Assembly (NCBI RefSeq): GCF_009867135.1
Contig: NZ_CP047228.1
Location: 1 to 34,071 of the forward strand
DNA length: 34,071 bases
DNA from: Moraxella osloensis
Lineage (GTDB): Bacteria; Pseudomonadota; Gammaproteobacteria; Pseudomonadales; Moraxellaceae
Direction of reading: 5' to 3'
Part shown: piece by piece, positions 26,969-33,145 of the stretch
How the letters are laid out: each line of letters opens with the position of its first letter
How positions within the stretch are numbered: position 1 is the first letter of the stretch
Made by a program: the position numbers and the translations under genes
Notes under the pieces: model-generated
Seen by the model: the letters and a program-made list of their open reading frames with translations, nothing else
Database searches by the model: none
What the model was told of the DNA's origin: nothing

Positions 26969-26988
26969 AAATGCGTTTTTCGAGTATT
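26969..26988 (+). repeat. Diverged iteron-like repeat downstream of repB
   Basis: AAATGCGTTTTTCGAGTATT matches the iteron segment AAATACGTTTTCCGAGCATT at 17 of 20 positions, in the same orientation. Before the IS66 insertion it would have lain about 85 bp past the repB stop codon. Possible extra RepB site or a relic. Confidence 0.6.
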
Positions 26989-27021
26989 TTGCAAAAAATT
27001 AAAAAATAAAATATCAGTTAA

Positions 27022-27041
27022 ATTGTTTGAATTCGCACACT
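27022..27041. promoter_or_regulatory. Degenerate copy of the parS-like palindrome
   Basis: TTGTTTGAATTCGCACACTT keeps the GAATTC centre and most of the outer TGT/ACA bases of the TGTCCGAATTCGGACA core. It lies just after parB, 86 bp from the perfect copy. Confidence 0.45.
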
Positions 27042-27059
27042 TAGATGTTCAAGTCTAAA

Positions 27060-27974
27060 TCAACTATTAGAAAGTAAGTTATCAAAAAATACTTCAACTT
27101 TTTCTAAATCGGCTTCATTCAAATTAAGACTTTCAAGCTCAACAATAAATTTCTTATCAGTTTGAATGATTTTTCCAATAGTCTTACCTTCTTTCTTGTA
27201 AGATTTCCTTACCTTGGTATTAGTAGGATGTTGATTTGAGAGAGAGTTATTAGCTTTATTTTTTATAAAGTCTGGTAACTTACTTTGCTTCAAGTGGCTA
27301 CTGATAATTAAATCAAACCCTTCGGAAAGAAGCGGTAAAAATTCATCATGAGGAATATTAAGATGTTTTCTTAGTGTGGCTAATTGTTCAATAGTATCGG
27401 CCGAGATGATGTTAGGATGATTATCTAATTTAGCTAGTAAATCATTATCTAAAATTTCAAAAGCAAATAATTTGTAAAGTTTCTGTCTAGAAATACCTAA
27501 AGCTTTCGCATATTCGGTCTTGGAAGGAAAATTCGATTTAAAAGATATAATTGCTTTAGCTATTTCATAATCTGATAAATTTTCACGGCTTAAATTTTCT
27601 GCTAACGCCAATAGAGCGTTGTTCTCATTAGTTACTGTAATTATAATACAATCAATAAATTGTTTGCCAAGCTTTTTAACCGCTCGAAAACGTCTTTCTC
27701 CCGCTACAATGTTGTAGAAATCCCCTTTCTTTTGCACGCTGATAGGTTGAAGCAAACCCAGTTCATTGATTGAATCAGCAAGCTTATCTAACGACTCATC
27801 AGTAAATTCTAAACGAGGTTGAGCATTGTTGGGTTTAATTTTATCAACGGGAATTTGTTCAATTTTTCCTGACTGATAACTGTCAAATTCCGCAAACTCT
27901 TTGTCTGCAAGCCCATGTGCTTTGATATTGGCATTGATTTTTTCTTTCAACAAAGATTGAAGCTGACTAGTCAT
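27060..27974 (-). CDS. parB: ParB-family partition protein
   Basis: A 304-residue ParB from the ATG at 27974. The ParB/Srx N-terminal domain has EQIPVDKIKPNNAQPRLEFT, DSINELGLLQPISV and the nucleotide-binding patch NIVAGERRFRAVKKLG. The HTH domain is KTEYAKALGISRQKLYKLFA. A dimerisation tail follows. This start overlaps the parA stop (AATGACTAG) and has a strong purine site GGAGAGGAAG before it; an ATG at 27992 is in frame but lies deeper in parA. ParB binds parS and works with ParA to position plasmid copies. Confidence 0.94.
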   Translation of the reverse strand: MTSQLQSLLKEKINANIKAHGLADKEFAEFDSYQSGKIEQIPVDKIKPNNAQPRLEFTDESLDKLADSINELGLLQPISVQKKGDFYNIVAGERRFRAVKKLGKQFIDCIIITVTNENNALLALAENLSRENLSDYEIAKAIISFKSNFPSKTEYAKALGISRQKLYKLFAFEILDNDLLAKLDNHPNIISADTIEQLATLRKHLNIPHDEFLPLLSEGFDLIISSHLKQSKLPDFIKNKANNSLSNQHPTNTKVRKSYKKEGKTIGKIIQTDKKFIVELESLNLNEADLEKVEVFFDNLLSNS

Positions 27975-28806
27975 TTTCTTCCTCTCCTTCAATTACAGTA
28001 GTCAGTTGTAATTCTGGTTTTAATCCAGTTTCTTTCGCTACCCATATTGCTAATTGACGAAATTTCCTTGCAATCTTTGCAGTTGCATCGACTTCTCGGA
28101 TACTAACCTTGAGCGCTGCAGATTTGTCAATATTATTACTCGAAGAAATATCAATCGGAATGACCTTACCAATTTGTTCTTTCGCGGATTCTTTGATAGC
28201 CCGGCACATTAGCTGTCTTTCATCATGCCGAATGAGTAATGCGCCTAATAAATTCAAGTTTGGATTAATGTATCGAATTTTCTCAATATAAGCCTGCAAA
28301 TCTAATACGCCATACATACCGTATTGAGAACCACTAAAAATAGGAATAATATAATCTGTGGCACAGGACAGAGCGTTACCGGTCAATGTGCGTAAGCTTG
28401 GTGGCGTATCAATTAAGATCACATCGTAAACCCCTAATAGTGGCTTGATAATTCGCCCTAAAACTTCTAAGGGTCGAGGCTCATTGTCTTTGATTTTGTC
28501 TTCCTCGGTTGTCAAAGATAGGGAAGAACTTATCAAATGTACTCCTTTAAAGTTAGTTTCTTCTTGAACGGCTTCTACTAATTTAGAATATCCACCCAAT
28601 AACAAATCTTTGATAGTTACAGACACTTCACTGGGATGTTTTATACCAATATGAATGCTTGCATTACCCTGCGGGTCAAGATCAATTACTAGAACTGATA
28701 AGTCTAGTTGAGCTAATTCAGCAGCAAGATGGACAACGGTTGCTGTTTTACCACAGCCGCCTTTATGGTTGGCAATTGTTATTACTTTGGTGTTTTTTTG
28801 ATTCAT
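27967..28806 (-). CDS. parA: ParA-family partition ATPase
   Basis: A 279-residue Walker-type ATPase with a deviant Walker A motif (IANHKGGCGKTATVVHLA, residues 11-28). Switch I/A' is VLVIDLDPQGNASIHIG and Walker B is VYDVILIDTPPSL. There is no long N-terminal DNA-binding domain, so this is a short (type Ib-like) ParA. It makes a dynamic gradient on the nucleoid that moves ParB-bound plasmid. parB overlaps its 3' end. A promoter is visible at 28851-28879. Confidence 0.95.
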   Translation of the reverse strand: MNQKNTKVITIANHKGGCGKTATVVHLAAELAQLDLSVLVIDLDPQGNASIHIGIKHPSEVSVTIKDLLLGGYSKLVEAVQEETNFKGVHLISSSLSLTTEEDKIKDNEPRPLEVLGRIIKPLLGVYDVILIDTPPSLRTLTGNALSCATDYIIPIFSGSQYGMYGVLDLQAYIEKIRYINPNLNLLGALLIRHDERQLMCRAIKESAKEQIGKVIPIDISSSNNIDKSAALKVSIREVDATAKIARKFRQLAIWVAKETGLKPELQLTTVIEGEEEND

Positions 28807-28850
28807 AAGGATATTCTTCTTGAATGAAAGAAAGATTTATGTTGATTGTT

Positions 28851-28879
28851 ATACTAATATAAGTAAATGCTAGATTCAA
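28851..28879 (-). promoter_or_regulatory. Putative parAB promoter
   Basis: On the minus strand, TTGAAT (28879-28874) and TAGTAT (28856-28851) are separated by 17 bp, close to sigma-70 consensus. The parA ATG is 45 bp downstream, with AAGGATAT as ribosome binding site. Confidence 0.65.
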
Positions 28880-28915
28880 GAATATTGTTTTGGAATGTGT
28901 AAAGCAATAAATTTT

Positions 28916-28937
28916 AATTGTCCGAATTCGGACAATT
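28916..28937. promoter_or_regulatory. 22-bp perfect palindrome upstream of parAB, candidate parS or operator
   Basis: AAT + TGTCCGAATTCGGACA + ATT, with TT/AA outer bases (read AATTGTCC...GGACAATT), is a perfect palindrome. It shares the 16-bp core of the palindrome at 26911-26936. It lies 37 bp before the -35 box of the parA promoter. Confidence 0.65.
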
Positions 28938-29044
28938 TTAGCCTAAGCAACTTTTATTCAATGTACTAAAAAGAATATTAAAACCTAAAATGCCATCAGC
29001 AAATGAATGATTTGCCGCCCACTAAGTATAAGGAGAGGCGAAAT

Positions 29045-29215
29045 TTGACTTCCTCCCCTCCCTAAAGTGAGGGGATTCCTTCTACAAGACGGTTAAGCCC
29101 AACCGCAAGAATGTTCTTACTGGCGTTAATATCTCTATCATGCCGAGTGTCACACTTTACACAAGTCCATTCTCTTATTCGCAAACCTGCTCTACCTTTC
29201 GGACTACTGGACATA
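29045..29215 (-). ncRNA. Predicted omega RNA (reRNA) at the right end of tnpB element 2
   Basis: Same logic as for copy 1: the tnpB stop lies in the right-end hairpin, and a transcript passing 29045 would carry a guide from the minus strand of about 29025-29044. The 5' limit is approximate, and expression cannot be judged from sequence. Confidence 0.38.
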
Positions 29216-30165
29216 TCGCCACAGCACGAGCAAGTTTGGGTAGTGTATCGTTCATTCACGATTTCAAAACGGCAACCTGCATTCTTGCATTTGTAGGTCA
29301 GTTGTCGTTTCAGTTCAAACCAACCTGCATCGTAAACCGACTTGGCTAGTTTGCCTTTTTTACTGTTAAACTGGGTGGTTTTAACGTCACCAACCACGAT
29401 TAGGGCATTGTCCTTGACTAATTGGGTGGTGAATTTATGTATCAGGTCTTGGCGTGTGTTTTTGATTTTGGCATGGATTGCCTTAACATGCTGTTTGTTT
29501 TTGGCACGTTGGGCGGTGGCTAACGCTTTGGCATATTTGAGCGTTTGCTTGATGGTAAGTTTGTCACCGCTTGAAGTGGTAGCACTGTCTGTAAGTCCTA
29601 AGTCAATGCCAACACTACCAGTTCCGCATTGTGTTTTAGGGTATTCTTTGACGGTGATACAGGCATACCAACGGTTACGGCTGTCTTGTACCAGTTCACA
29701 AGTGTTAATTTGATATAAGCTAAGGTTATAACTATCCCATAGGTCAATGACTAGCTTTTGCCCTTTAGCTAGGCTAAGCTGTAGGGTTGATTTTAATCCT
29801 TTTTTGCCTGTTTGGTGGGTAGCGATGTGTTTAATGGCGGATTGTTTAAACGGTAGCCAACCTAAGCTTTTACGCTTAGAGTTTGGGTTGTTGGTTCGCC
29901 AATTTAGTTTTGCTTTTTTAAATTGCTTACGGCTTTTAGCGTGGGTTTCATTGATGGCTTGAATGGTTTGAGAGTGCAAGCCCAGTAGTTCACCGCTACC
30001 TTTGGTGTAGTCGTTGAGGTCGTAAGCACTAAAGAATTTTCCAGTTTTTTGTAGGTGTCTGTAACTCAAATCATTGACATAATTCCACACGAAATTGACC
30101 GAACCGCTTAGGCGGTTTAATTGGTCTGCGTGTTTATCTCGTATGCGTAGCTTGAGTGTTTTCAT
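29062..30165 (-). CDS. tnpB: TnpB RNA-guided nuclease, IS1341-type, copy 2
   Basis: A 367-residue TnpB, closely similar to copy 1 along its whole length, starting MKTLKLRIRDKHADQLNRLS. RuvC-I is SVGIDLGLTDSAT, the RuvC-II position is IVVGDVKTTQF (Gly for the usual Glu), the alternative Glu is in VNERYTTQTCSCCG, the zinc finger is CSCC...CVKC and RuvC-III is HDRDINASKNIL. Differences from copy 1 are scattered, with small deletions, so the two copies did not arise by a recent duplication on this plasmid. All motifs present in copy 1 are kept. Confidence 0.93.
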   Translation of the reverse strand: MKTLKLRIRDKHADQLNRLSGSVNFVWNYVNDLSYRHLQKTGKFFSAYDLNDYTKGSGELLGLHSQTIQAINETHAKSRKQFKKAKLNWRTNNPNSKRKSLGWLPFKQSAIKHIATHQTGKKGLKSTLQLSLAKGQKLVIDLWDSYNLSLYQINTCELVQDSRNRWYACITVKEYPKTQCGTGSVGIDLGLTDSATTSSGDKLTIKQTLKYAKALATAQRAKNKQHVKAIHAKIKNTRQDLIHKFTTQLVKDNALIVVGDVKTTQFNSKKGKLAKSVYDAGWFELKRQLTYKCKNAGCRFEIVNERYTTQTCSCCGDMSSSPKGRAGLRIREWTCVKCDTRHDRDINASKNILAVGLNRLVEGIPSL

Positions 30166-30426
30166 GGGTTTATTTTAACACATTTAGCAAAATTTTGTGC
30201 GTAAGCATGGTTACGGAGTTGCCTTATATCCACCGCCTGAAGTCGGTGGTTTTACGGCAACAGAGGATAAATTATCAATGGTTGCAATATACAATACAAC
30301 AGAAAAAAGCGCTGGTATTCACTTCTATTAAATTAAGAGCATTGTCCAGTAAGTTGCGAGCGGAAATTGATAGGCGAACTATGCTCAAGTAAAAAAAGAA
30401 AATTCGATTATTAAATCGTTATCTTG

Positions 30427-30455
30427 TATACTAAGTGCTATCACATACGATAGCA
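30427..30455 (+). promoter_or_regulatory. Promoter and operator-like dyad of the PIN/RHH module
   Basis: A -10-like TATACT (30427-30432) overlaps the start of a perfect dyad TGCTATC-ACATAC-GATAGCA (30436-30455) just before the toxin start codon at 30461. A second small dyad, CGATT-ATTA-AATCG, lies upstream of it. The position suits autorepression by the downstream ribbon-helix-helix protein. The -35 box is weak. Confidence 0.55.
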
Positions 30456-30460
30456 TTTTT

Positions 30461-30898
30461 ATGAAAATTATTTTAGATACTAATATCATCGTCGGGGCTT
30501 GTTTAGGCTCCCGATATGACAATTTAGTCATTCGTGGTTGCCTAACGGGGAACTTTACGCCTTTAGTCAGTCATGCGCTATTGTTTGAGTATGAAGACCT
30601 AATTGGACGTGAGTCCGTATTCGACCACCCTGTGGCATTAATCTTTACAGAGCGAGCAGTCCTATTTAATGCGTTATATTCAGTATGTCGCTTGATTGAT
30701 GTCAGCTATCTATGGCGACCCAATCTCAAAGACGAAGGGGATAATTTTATTGTTGAATTGGCTGTAGCGGGAAATGCTGATTATATCATTACGAAGAATT
30801 TAAAAGACTTTCGCCAAAGCGAATTAATCTTTGATAGTTTTAAAGTCATCACCCCTAAACAATTATTGGAGATACATAATGTCCGTTATCACACTTAG
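30461..30898 (+). CDS. PIN-domain toxin (COG1569-like)
   Basis: A 145-residue PIN ribonuclease-type protein starting MKIILDTNIIVGA. Acidic residues expected for metal binding are visible: Asp6 in LDTNI, Glu/Asp in LFEYEDLI, Asp in DEGDNFIVELA and Asp in ITKNLKDFRQ. Such toxins cleave RNA when the antitoxin is lost. No good Shine-Dalgarno sequence precedes the ATG, so translation may be weak. The antitoxin gene overlaps its last 20 bp, an order (toxin first) opposite to the VapBC norm. Confidence 0.85.
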   Translation: MKIILDTNIIVGACLGSRYDNLVIRGCLTGNFTPLVSHALLFEYEDLIGRESVFDHPVALIFTERAVLFNALYSVCRLIDVSYLWRPNLKDEGDNFIVELAVAGNADYIITKNLKDFRQSELIFDSFKVITPKQLLEIHNVRYHT

Positions 30899-31121
30899 AG
30901 TAACTGAAGAAAAACATGAGCGTATCAAAAGCCTTGCAGTATCTCGTGGGGTTAGTGTTAATAAACTGATTGATGAAGCCATGACCTTAATGATTGCTAA
31001 ACAAGATATTGAAACTCGCTTCAAGGCTCGAGCCGCTAAAGGCGATATTACTGCAGGTATTGCGTTACTGGATAAAGTGCTTGAAAAACGAGAAGCTTAT
31101 GATAAAACCTTGTCAAGATAA
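30879..31121 (+). CDS. Ribbon-helix-helix antitoxin of the PIN module
   Basis: An 80-residue protein starting MSVITLRVTEEKHERIKSLA, a typical ribbon-helix-helix fold (beta strand SVITLRV, then two helices with SVNKLIDEAM). A C-terminal tail (ETRFKARAAKGDITAGIALL) probably covers the toxin. I chose the ATG at 30879: TTGGAG stands 9 bp upstream, and an earlier in-frame ATG at 30831 adds residues that only read through the toxin gene. It likely represses the module through the dyad at 30436-30455. Confidence 0.83.
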   Translation: MSVITLRVTEEKHERIKSLAVSRGVSVNKLIDEAMTLMIAKQDIETRFKARAAKGDITAGIALLDKVLEKREAYDKTLSR

Positions 31122-31245
31122 ATGATAAGGTTTCAACAGCCATATAAAAATTAAAAAATGTCTGTTTATAATAAAAATATTATTTTTATATAAGTTACAT
31201 AAATAAAATTAATATATAAAATATTGTCCATAAATAATGTTATAA

Positions 31246-31287
31246 TTACAAACTCACGAAAACCTATTGTTTTTCGTGAGTTTGTAA
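31246..31287. other. 17-bp perfect hairpin (possible small-RNA or replication structure)
   Basis: TTACAAACTCACGAAAA (31246-31262) and TTTTCGTGAGTTTGTAA (31271-31287) are perfect complements around an 8-nt loop. It directly precedes a classic terminator. Upstream, 31130-31245 is very A+T-rich and holds no ORF that I can support. Confidence 0.6.
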
Positions 31288-31290
31288 ATC

Positions 31291-31312
31291 AGCGCCAATT
31301 CGGCGCTTTTTT
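31291..31312 (+). terminator. Rho-independent terminator
   Basis: AGCGCC (31291-31296) and GGCGCT (31302-31307) form a G+C stem followed by six T bases. It ends any transcript from the PIN/RHH pair or from a small RNA that includes the hairpin at 31246. Confidence 0.8.
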
Positions 31313-31393
31313 ATTAGGTTTATTTCATGATAAAGCCAAATAAATCTAAATATGATAAGATGGGGTAATTATTATTTATCGTGAGAATTTACT

Positions 31394-31999
31394 ATGAGTT
31401 TAATCGGTTATGCTAGGGTTTCAACGTCGGAAGGAAAACAATTACTCGACCGTCAAGTTGATGCGTTGAAAGAAATCGGCTGCGAGCGGATTTTTGAAGA
31501 CAAAGCATCGGGGAGTAATTCCCAACGTAAAGGGTTAGACGATTGTCTCAACTATTTAAGAAAAGGTGATGTGTTAGTTGTTTTGGATTTGGATAGGTTA
31601 GGGCGGTTAGCCAGTGATTTGATAAAGTTGATTGATGAATTGGCTGAAAAAGACATTGGCTTTAAAGCGATTAATTCACCGATGGATACCACGACACCTG
31701 CAGGTCGAGCGTTTTTACAAATTCAAGCGGCGTTTGCTGAAATGGAGCGTAACATTATCCGTCAGCGAGTCAAGGAGGGCATTGCGGCCGCCCGTGCTCG
31801 TGGACGTAAAGGCGGCCGCCCTAGAATCATGACCGCTGAGAAACTGCGCTATGCCCAGCATCTGATGGCTGATCAAACCAAAAGCATTCCAGCGATTTGC
31901 AGGGAGCTTGGTGATATTCCGAGCAGCACGCTATATCACTATGTAACAGCGAAAGGGGAGTTGAAGAAAGCGGGAGTGGATTTGTTAGCACATGAATAA
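31394..31999 (+). CDS. Plasmid serine resolvase
   Basis: A 201-residue resolvase/invertase with SLIGYARVSTSEGKQLLDRQ (Ser10 the expected nucleophile), VLVVLDLDRLGRLASDLIKL, FLQIQAAFAEMERNIIRQRV, the basic linker AAARARGRKGGRPRI and a C-terminal helix-turn-helix (KSIPAICRELGDIPSSTLYH). It differs clearly from the resolvase at 6830. It is not next to a transposase, so plasmid multimer resolution is the likely job. It lies between two toxin-antitoxin pairs. Confidence 0.93.
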   Translation: MSLIGYARVSTSEGKQLLDRQVDALKEIGCERIFEDKASGSNSQRKGLDDCLNYLRKGDVLVVLDLDRLGRLASDLIKLIDELAEKDIGFKAINSPMDTTTPAGRAFLQIQAAFAEMERNIIRQRVKEGIAAARARGRKGGRPRIMTAEKLRYAQHLMADQTKSIPAICRELGDIPSSTLYHYVTAKGELKKAGVDLLAHE

Positions 32000-32105
32000 T
32001 TATCAGTAAGCATGAGCAAGTTATCTTGACGACTCGGTATTTTACCAACAAGATTTACAAAAATGTATTTACAATACTAAATAGATTGATTTAAAGTAGG
32101 CTTAA

Positions 32106-32402
32106 ATGAATTTTTCTTGGGATGAGAATAAGGCTGCCAGTAATCTTGAAAAACATGGCATTAGTTTCGATGAAGCCATGCTCGTATTTGCTGACCCATT
32201 TCTTTTGATGAGCCAAGATAGAATCGAAAATGGTGAAATGCAATGGCAGAGTATTGGAGAAATTGAAGGCACTGCTGTTATTCTGGTTGCCCATACTTGG
32301 TTTGATGATGACGGCGAGGAGTATATCCGTATTATCTCAGCCCGTCCTGCAGATAAGAAGGAAAAGAAACATTATGAGCAAAATCGTTACTCGAAGTATT
32401 GA
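32106..32402 (+). CDS. brnT: BrnT-type ribonuclease toxin
   Basis: A 98-residue protein with the BrnT signature FSWDENKAASNLEKHGISFD, then EAMLVFADP, and a late basic stretch IRIISARPADKKEKKHYEQN. BrnT is a RelE-fold ribonuclease toxin of type II systems. The brnA start codon lies within its last 29 bp, so the two are translated together. Confidence 0.94.
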   Translation: MNFSWDENKAASNLEKHGISFDEAMLVFADPFLLMSQDRIENGEMQWQSIGEIEGTAVILVAHTWFDDDGEEYIRIISARPADKKEKKHYEQNRYSKY

Positions 32403-32679
32403 TTTAACCAATCCACCTAAATTAACTGACGAAGCAAAAGCTCGTCTTGCTAAACTAAATGAGGCAGAGATTGACTATTCTGATATCCCACCATTAAAGG
32501 ATGATTTTTGGGCAAACGCTGTTAACAATCCGCTGTATAAGCCAACCAAACAAATCGCTACGGTACGCATAGACAGTGACGTATTGCTATGGCTCAAGTC
32601 TCAAGGCAAGGGCTATCAAACTCGGATGAATGCTATTTTAAGACAGGCGATGTTGACTGAGTTGGCAGAAACGCATTAG
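32374..32679 (+). CDS. brnA: BrnA-type antitoxin
   Basis: A 101-residue antitoxin. Residues 1-60 would wrap BrnT. The C-terminal ribbon-helix-helix has the family signature ATVRIDSDVLLWLKSQGKGY, then QTRMNAILRQAML. I chose the ATG at 32374 (MSKIVTRSIDLTNPP), which overlaps brnT by 29 bp; the longer in-frame ORF from 32230 is only a brnT shadow. BrnA neutralises BrnT and represses the operon. A strong terminator follows. Confidence 0.93.
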   Translation: MSKIVTRSIDLTNPPKLTDEAKARLAKLNEAEIDYSDIPPLKDDFWANAVNNPLYKPTKQIATVRIDSDVLLWLKSQGKGYQTRMNAILRQAMLTELAETH

Positions 32680-32769
32680 TCGCCTATGATATCGGCTAAC
32701 CCAAGTTTTTGCTTTAAAGCTAGATTTGTGGGTTTGTTAGACGCTGTTTGATATACGGATTAATATACG

Positions 32770-32800
32770 AAAACAGGGGCGATTCGCCCCTGTTTTTTTT
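32770..32800. terminator. Strong terminator after brnTA
   Basis: AAAACAGGGGCG (32770-32781) and CGCCCCTGTTTT (32785-32796) are perfect complements around ATT, and the T-run continues to 32800. It can act in both directions. Confidence 0.92.
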
Positions 32801-32827
32801 GCCTAAATGGGAGTATCTAAAAAACCA

Positions 32828-32919
32828 CCGTTTCTTAGACACTCATTCCATTATCAATTTTGTAAATACTCGACAAAATTCCTTAGCGTACTATTTTTTC
32901 CGTTTTCTGTGCTGACCCC
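32828..32919 (-). repeat. Isolated, inverted copy of the Tn3-family left end
   Basis: Perfect 92-bp reverse complement of 6601-6692, ending ...CTGTGCTGACCCC at 32919. No transposase or resolvase gene of that transposon accompanies it. Read on the minus strand, the repeat stops after TGTCTAAGAAACGG, and different sequence (TGGTTTTTTAGATA) completes a 28-bp dyad like the one at 6679-6706. Its 5-bp outer flank (TTATA) does not match those of the other ends. Confidence 0.95.
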
Positions 32920-32966
32920 TTATAACAATTTTTTCAGCATTTATGATAACAATGTATAATAATTTA

Positions 32967-33035
32967 CCCCACTCTCAACCCCCTCTAAACATGCCTTTTT
33001 TGTTTCAACCCCGCTTAAAAGTGTTGAGAGTGGGG
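32967..33035. repeat. 69-bp inverted-repeat element flanked by TA upstream of the adhesin
   Basis: CCCCACTCTCAA (32967-32978) and TTGAGAGTGGGG (33024-33035) are perfect complements, and TA stands on each outer side (32965-32966 and 33036-33037). The size, terminal repeats and TA flanks resemble a very small IS630/mariner-type MITE. It could equally be a regulatory dyad. It lies 110 bp before the adhesin start. Confidence 0.5.
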
Positions 33036-33145
33036 TATAAACTGTGATACATTTTACATAACTTTACTATATATCAAAATAAAACAACTTTTTTGACAAT
33101 AGTGATAATTTTTTTAACAAAAACTGACTCTGCGGAGATGTTGTT

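Larger units (their letters stand above)
29045..30266 (-). mobile_element. tnpB-only IS200/IS605-type (IS1341-like) element, copy 2
   Basis: A 1,222-bp relative of the element at 9028-10259. Left end (minus strand) after TTTAT (plus ATAAA at 30267-30271), with the same 44-nt GTTGCC...GGCAAC foldback at 30218-30261. Right-end hairpin CCCCTC...GAGGGG at 29055-29074, and the same terminal GTCAA. Both hairpins are less perfect than in copy 1. No Y1 transposase gene is present. Confidence 0.85.
29003..30392 (+). pseudogene. Small ORF split by tnpB element 2 (segments 29003-29044 and 30267-30392)
   Basis: If 29045-30266 is removed with the same ends as deduced for copy 1, one 55-codon ORF appears. 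It starts MNDLPPTKYKERRN, crosses the join, and continues INYQWLQYTIQQKKALVFTS, then IKLRALSSKLRAEIDRRTMLK, stop. The product is basic and not one I recognise; no domain can be named. The ribosome binding site before 29003 is weak. That the frame stays open across the join supports both the element ends and a real gene, but an ORF this short could be open by chance. Confidence 0.45.

Noticed and set aside
28940..29044. Origin of transfer or mobilisation gene next to tnpB element 2
   Set aside because: No relaxase, no nic-like motif and no mob gene are seen anywhere in the window. The split small ORF is basic but has no relaxase motif.
32938..32965. A possible XerC/XerD (pdif-type) site near ATTTATGATAA
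   Set aside because: One half resembles a Xer arm, but the other half after a 6-bp spacer does not. A similar half-site near 28830 (TTATGTTGATT) also lacks a partner. I found no convincing pdif pair around the toxin-antitoxin genes.
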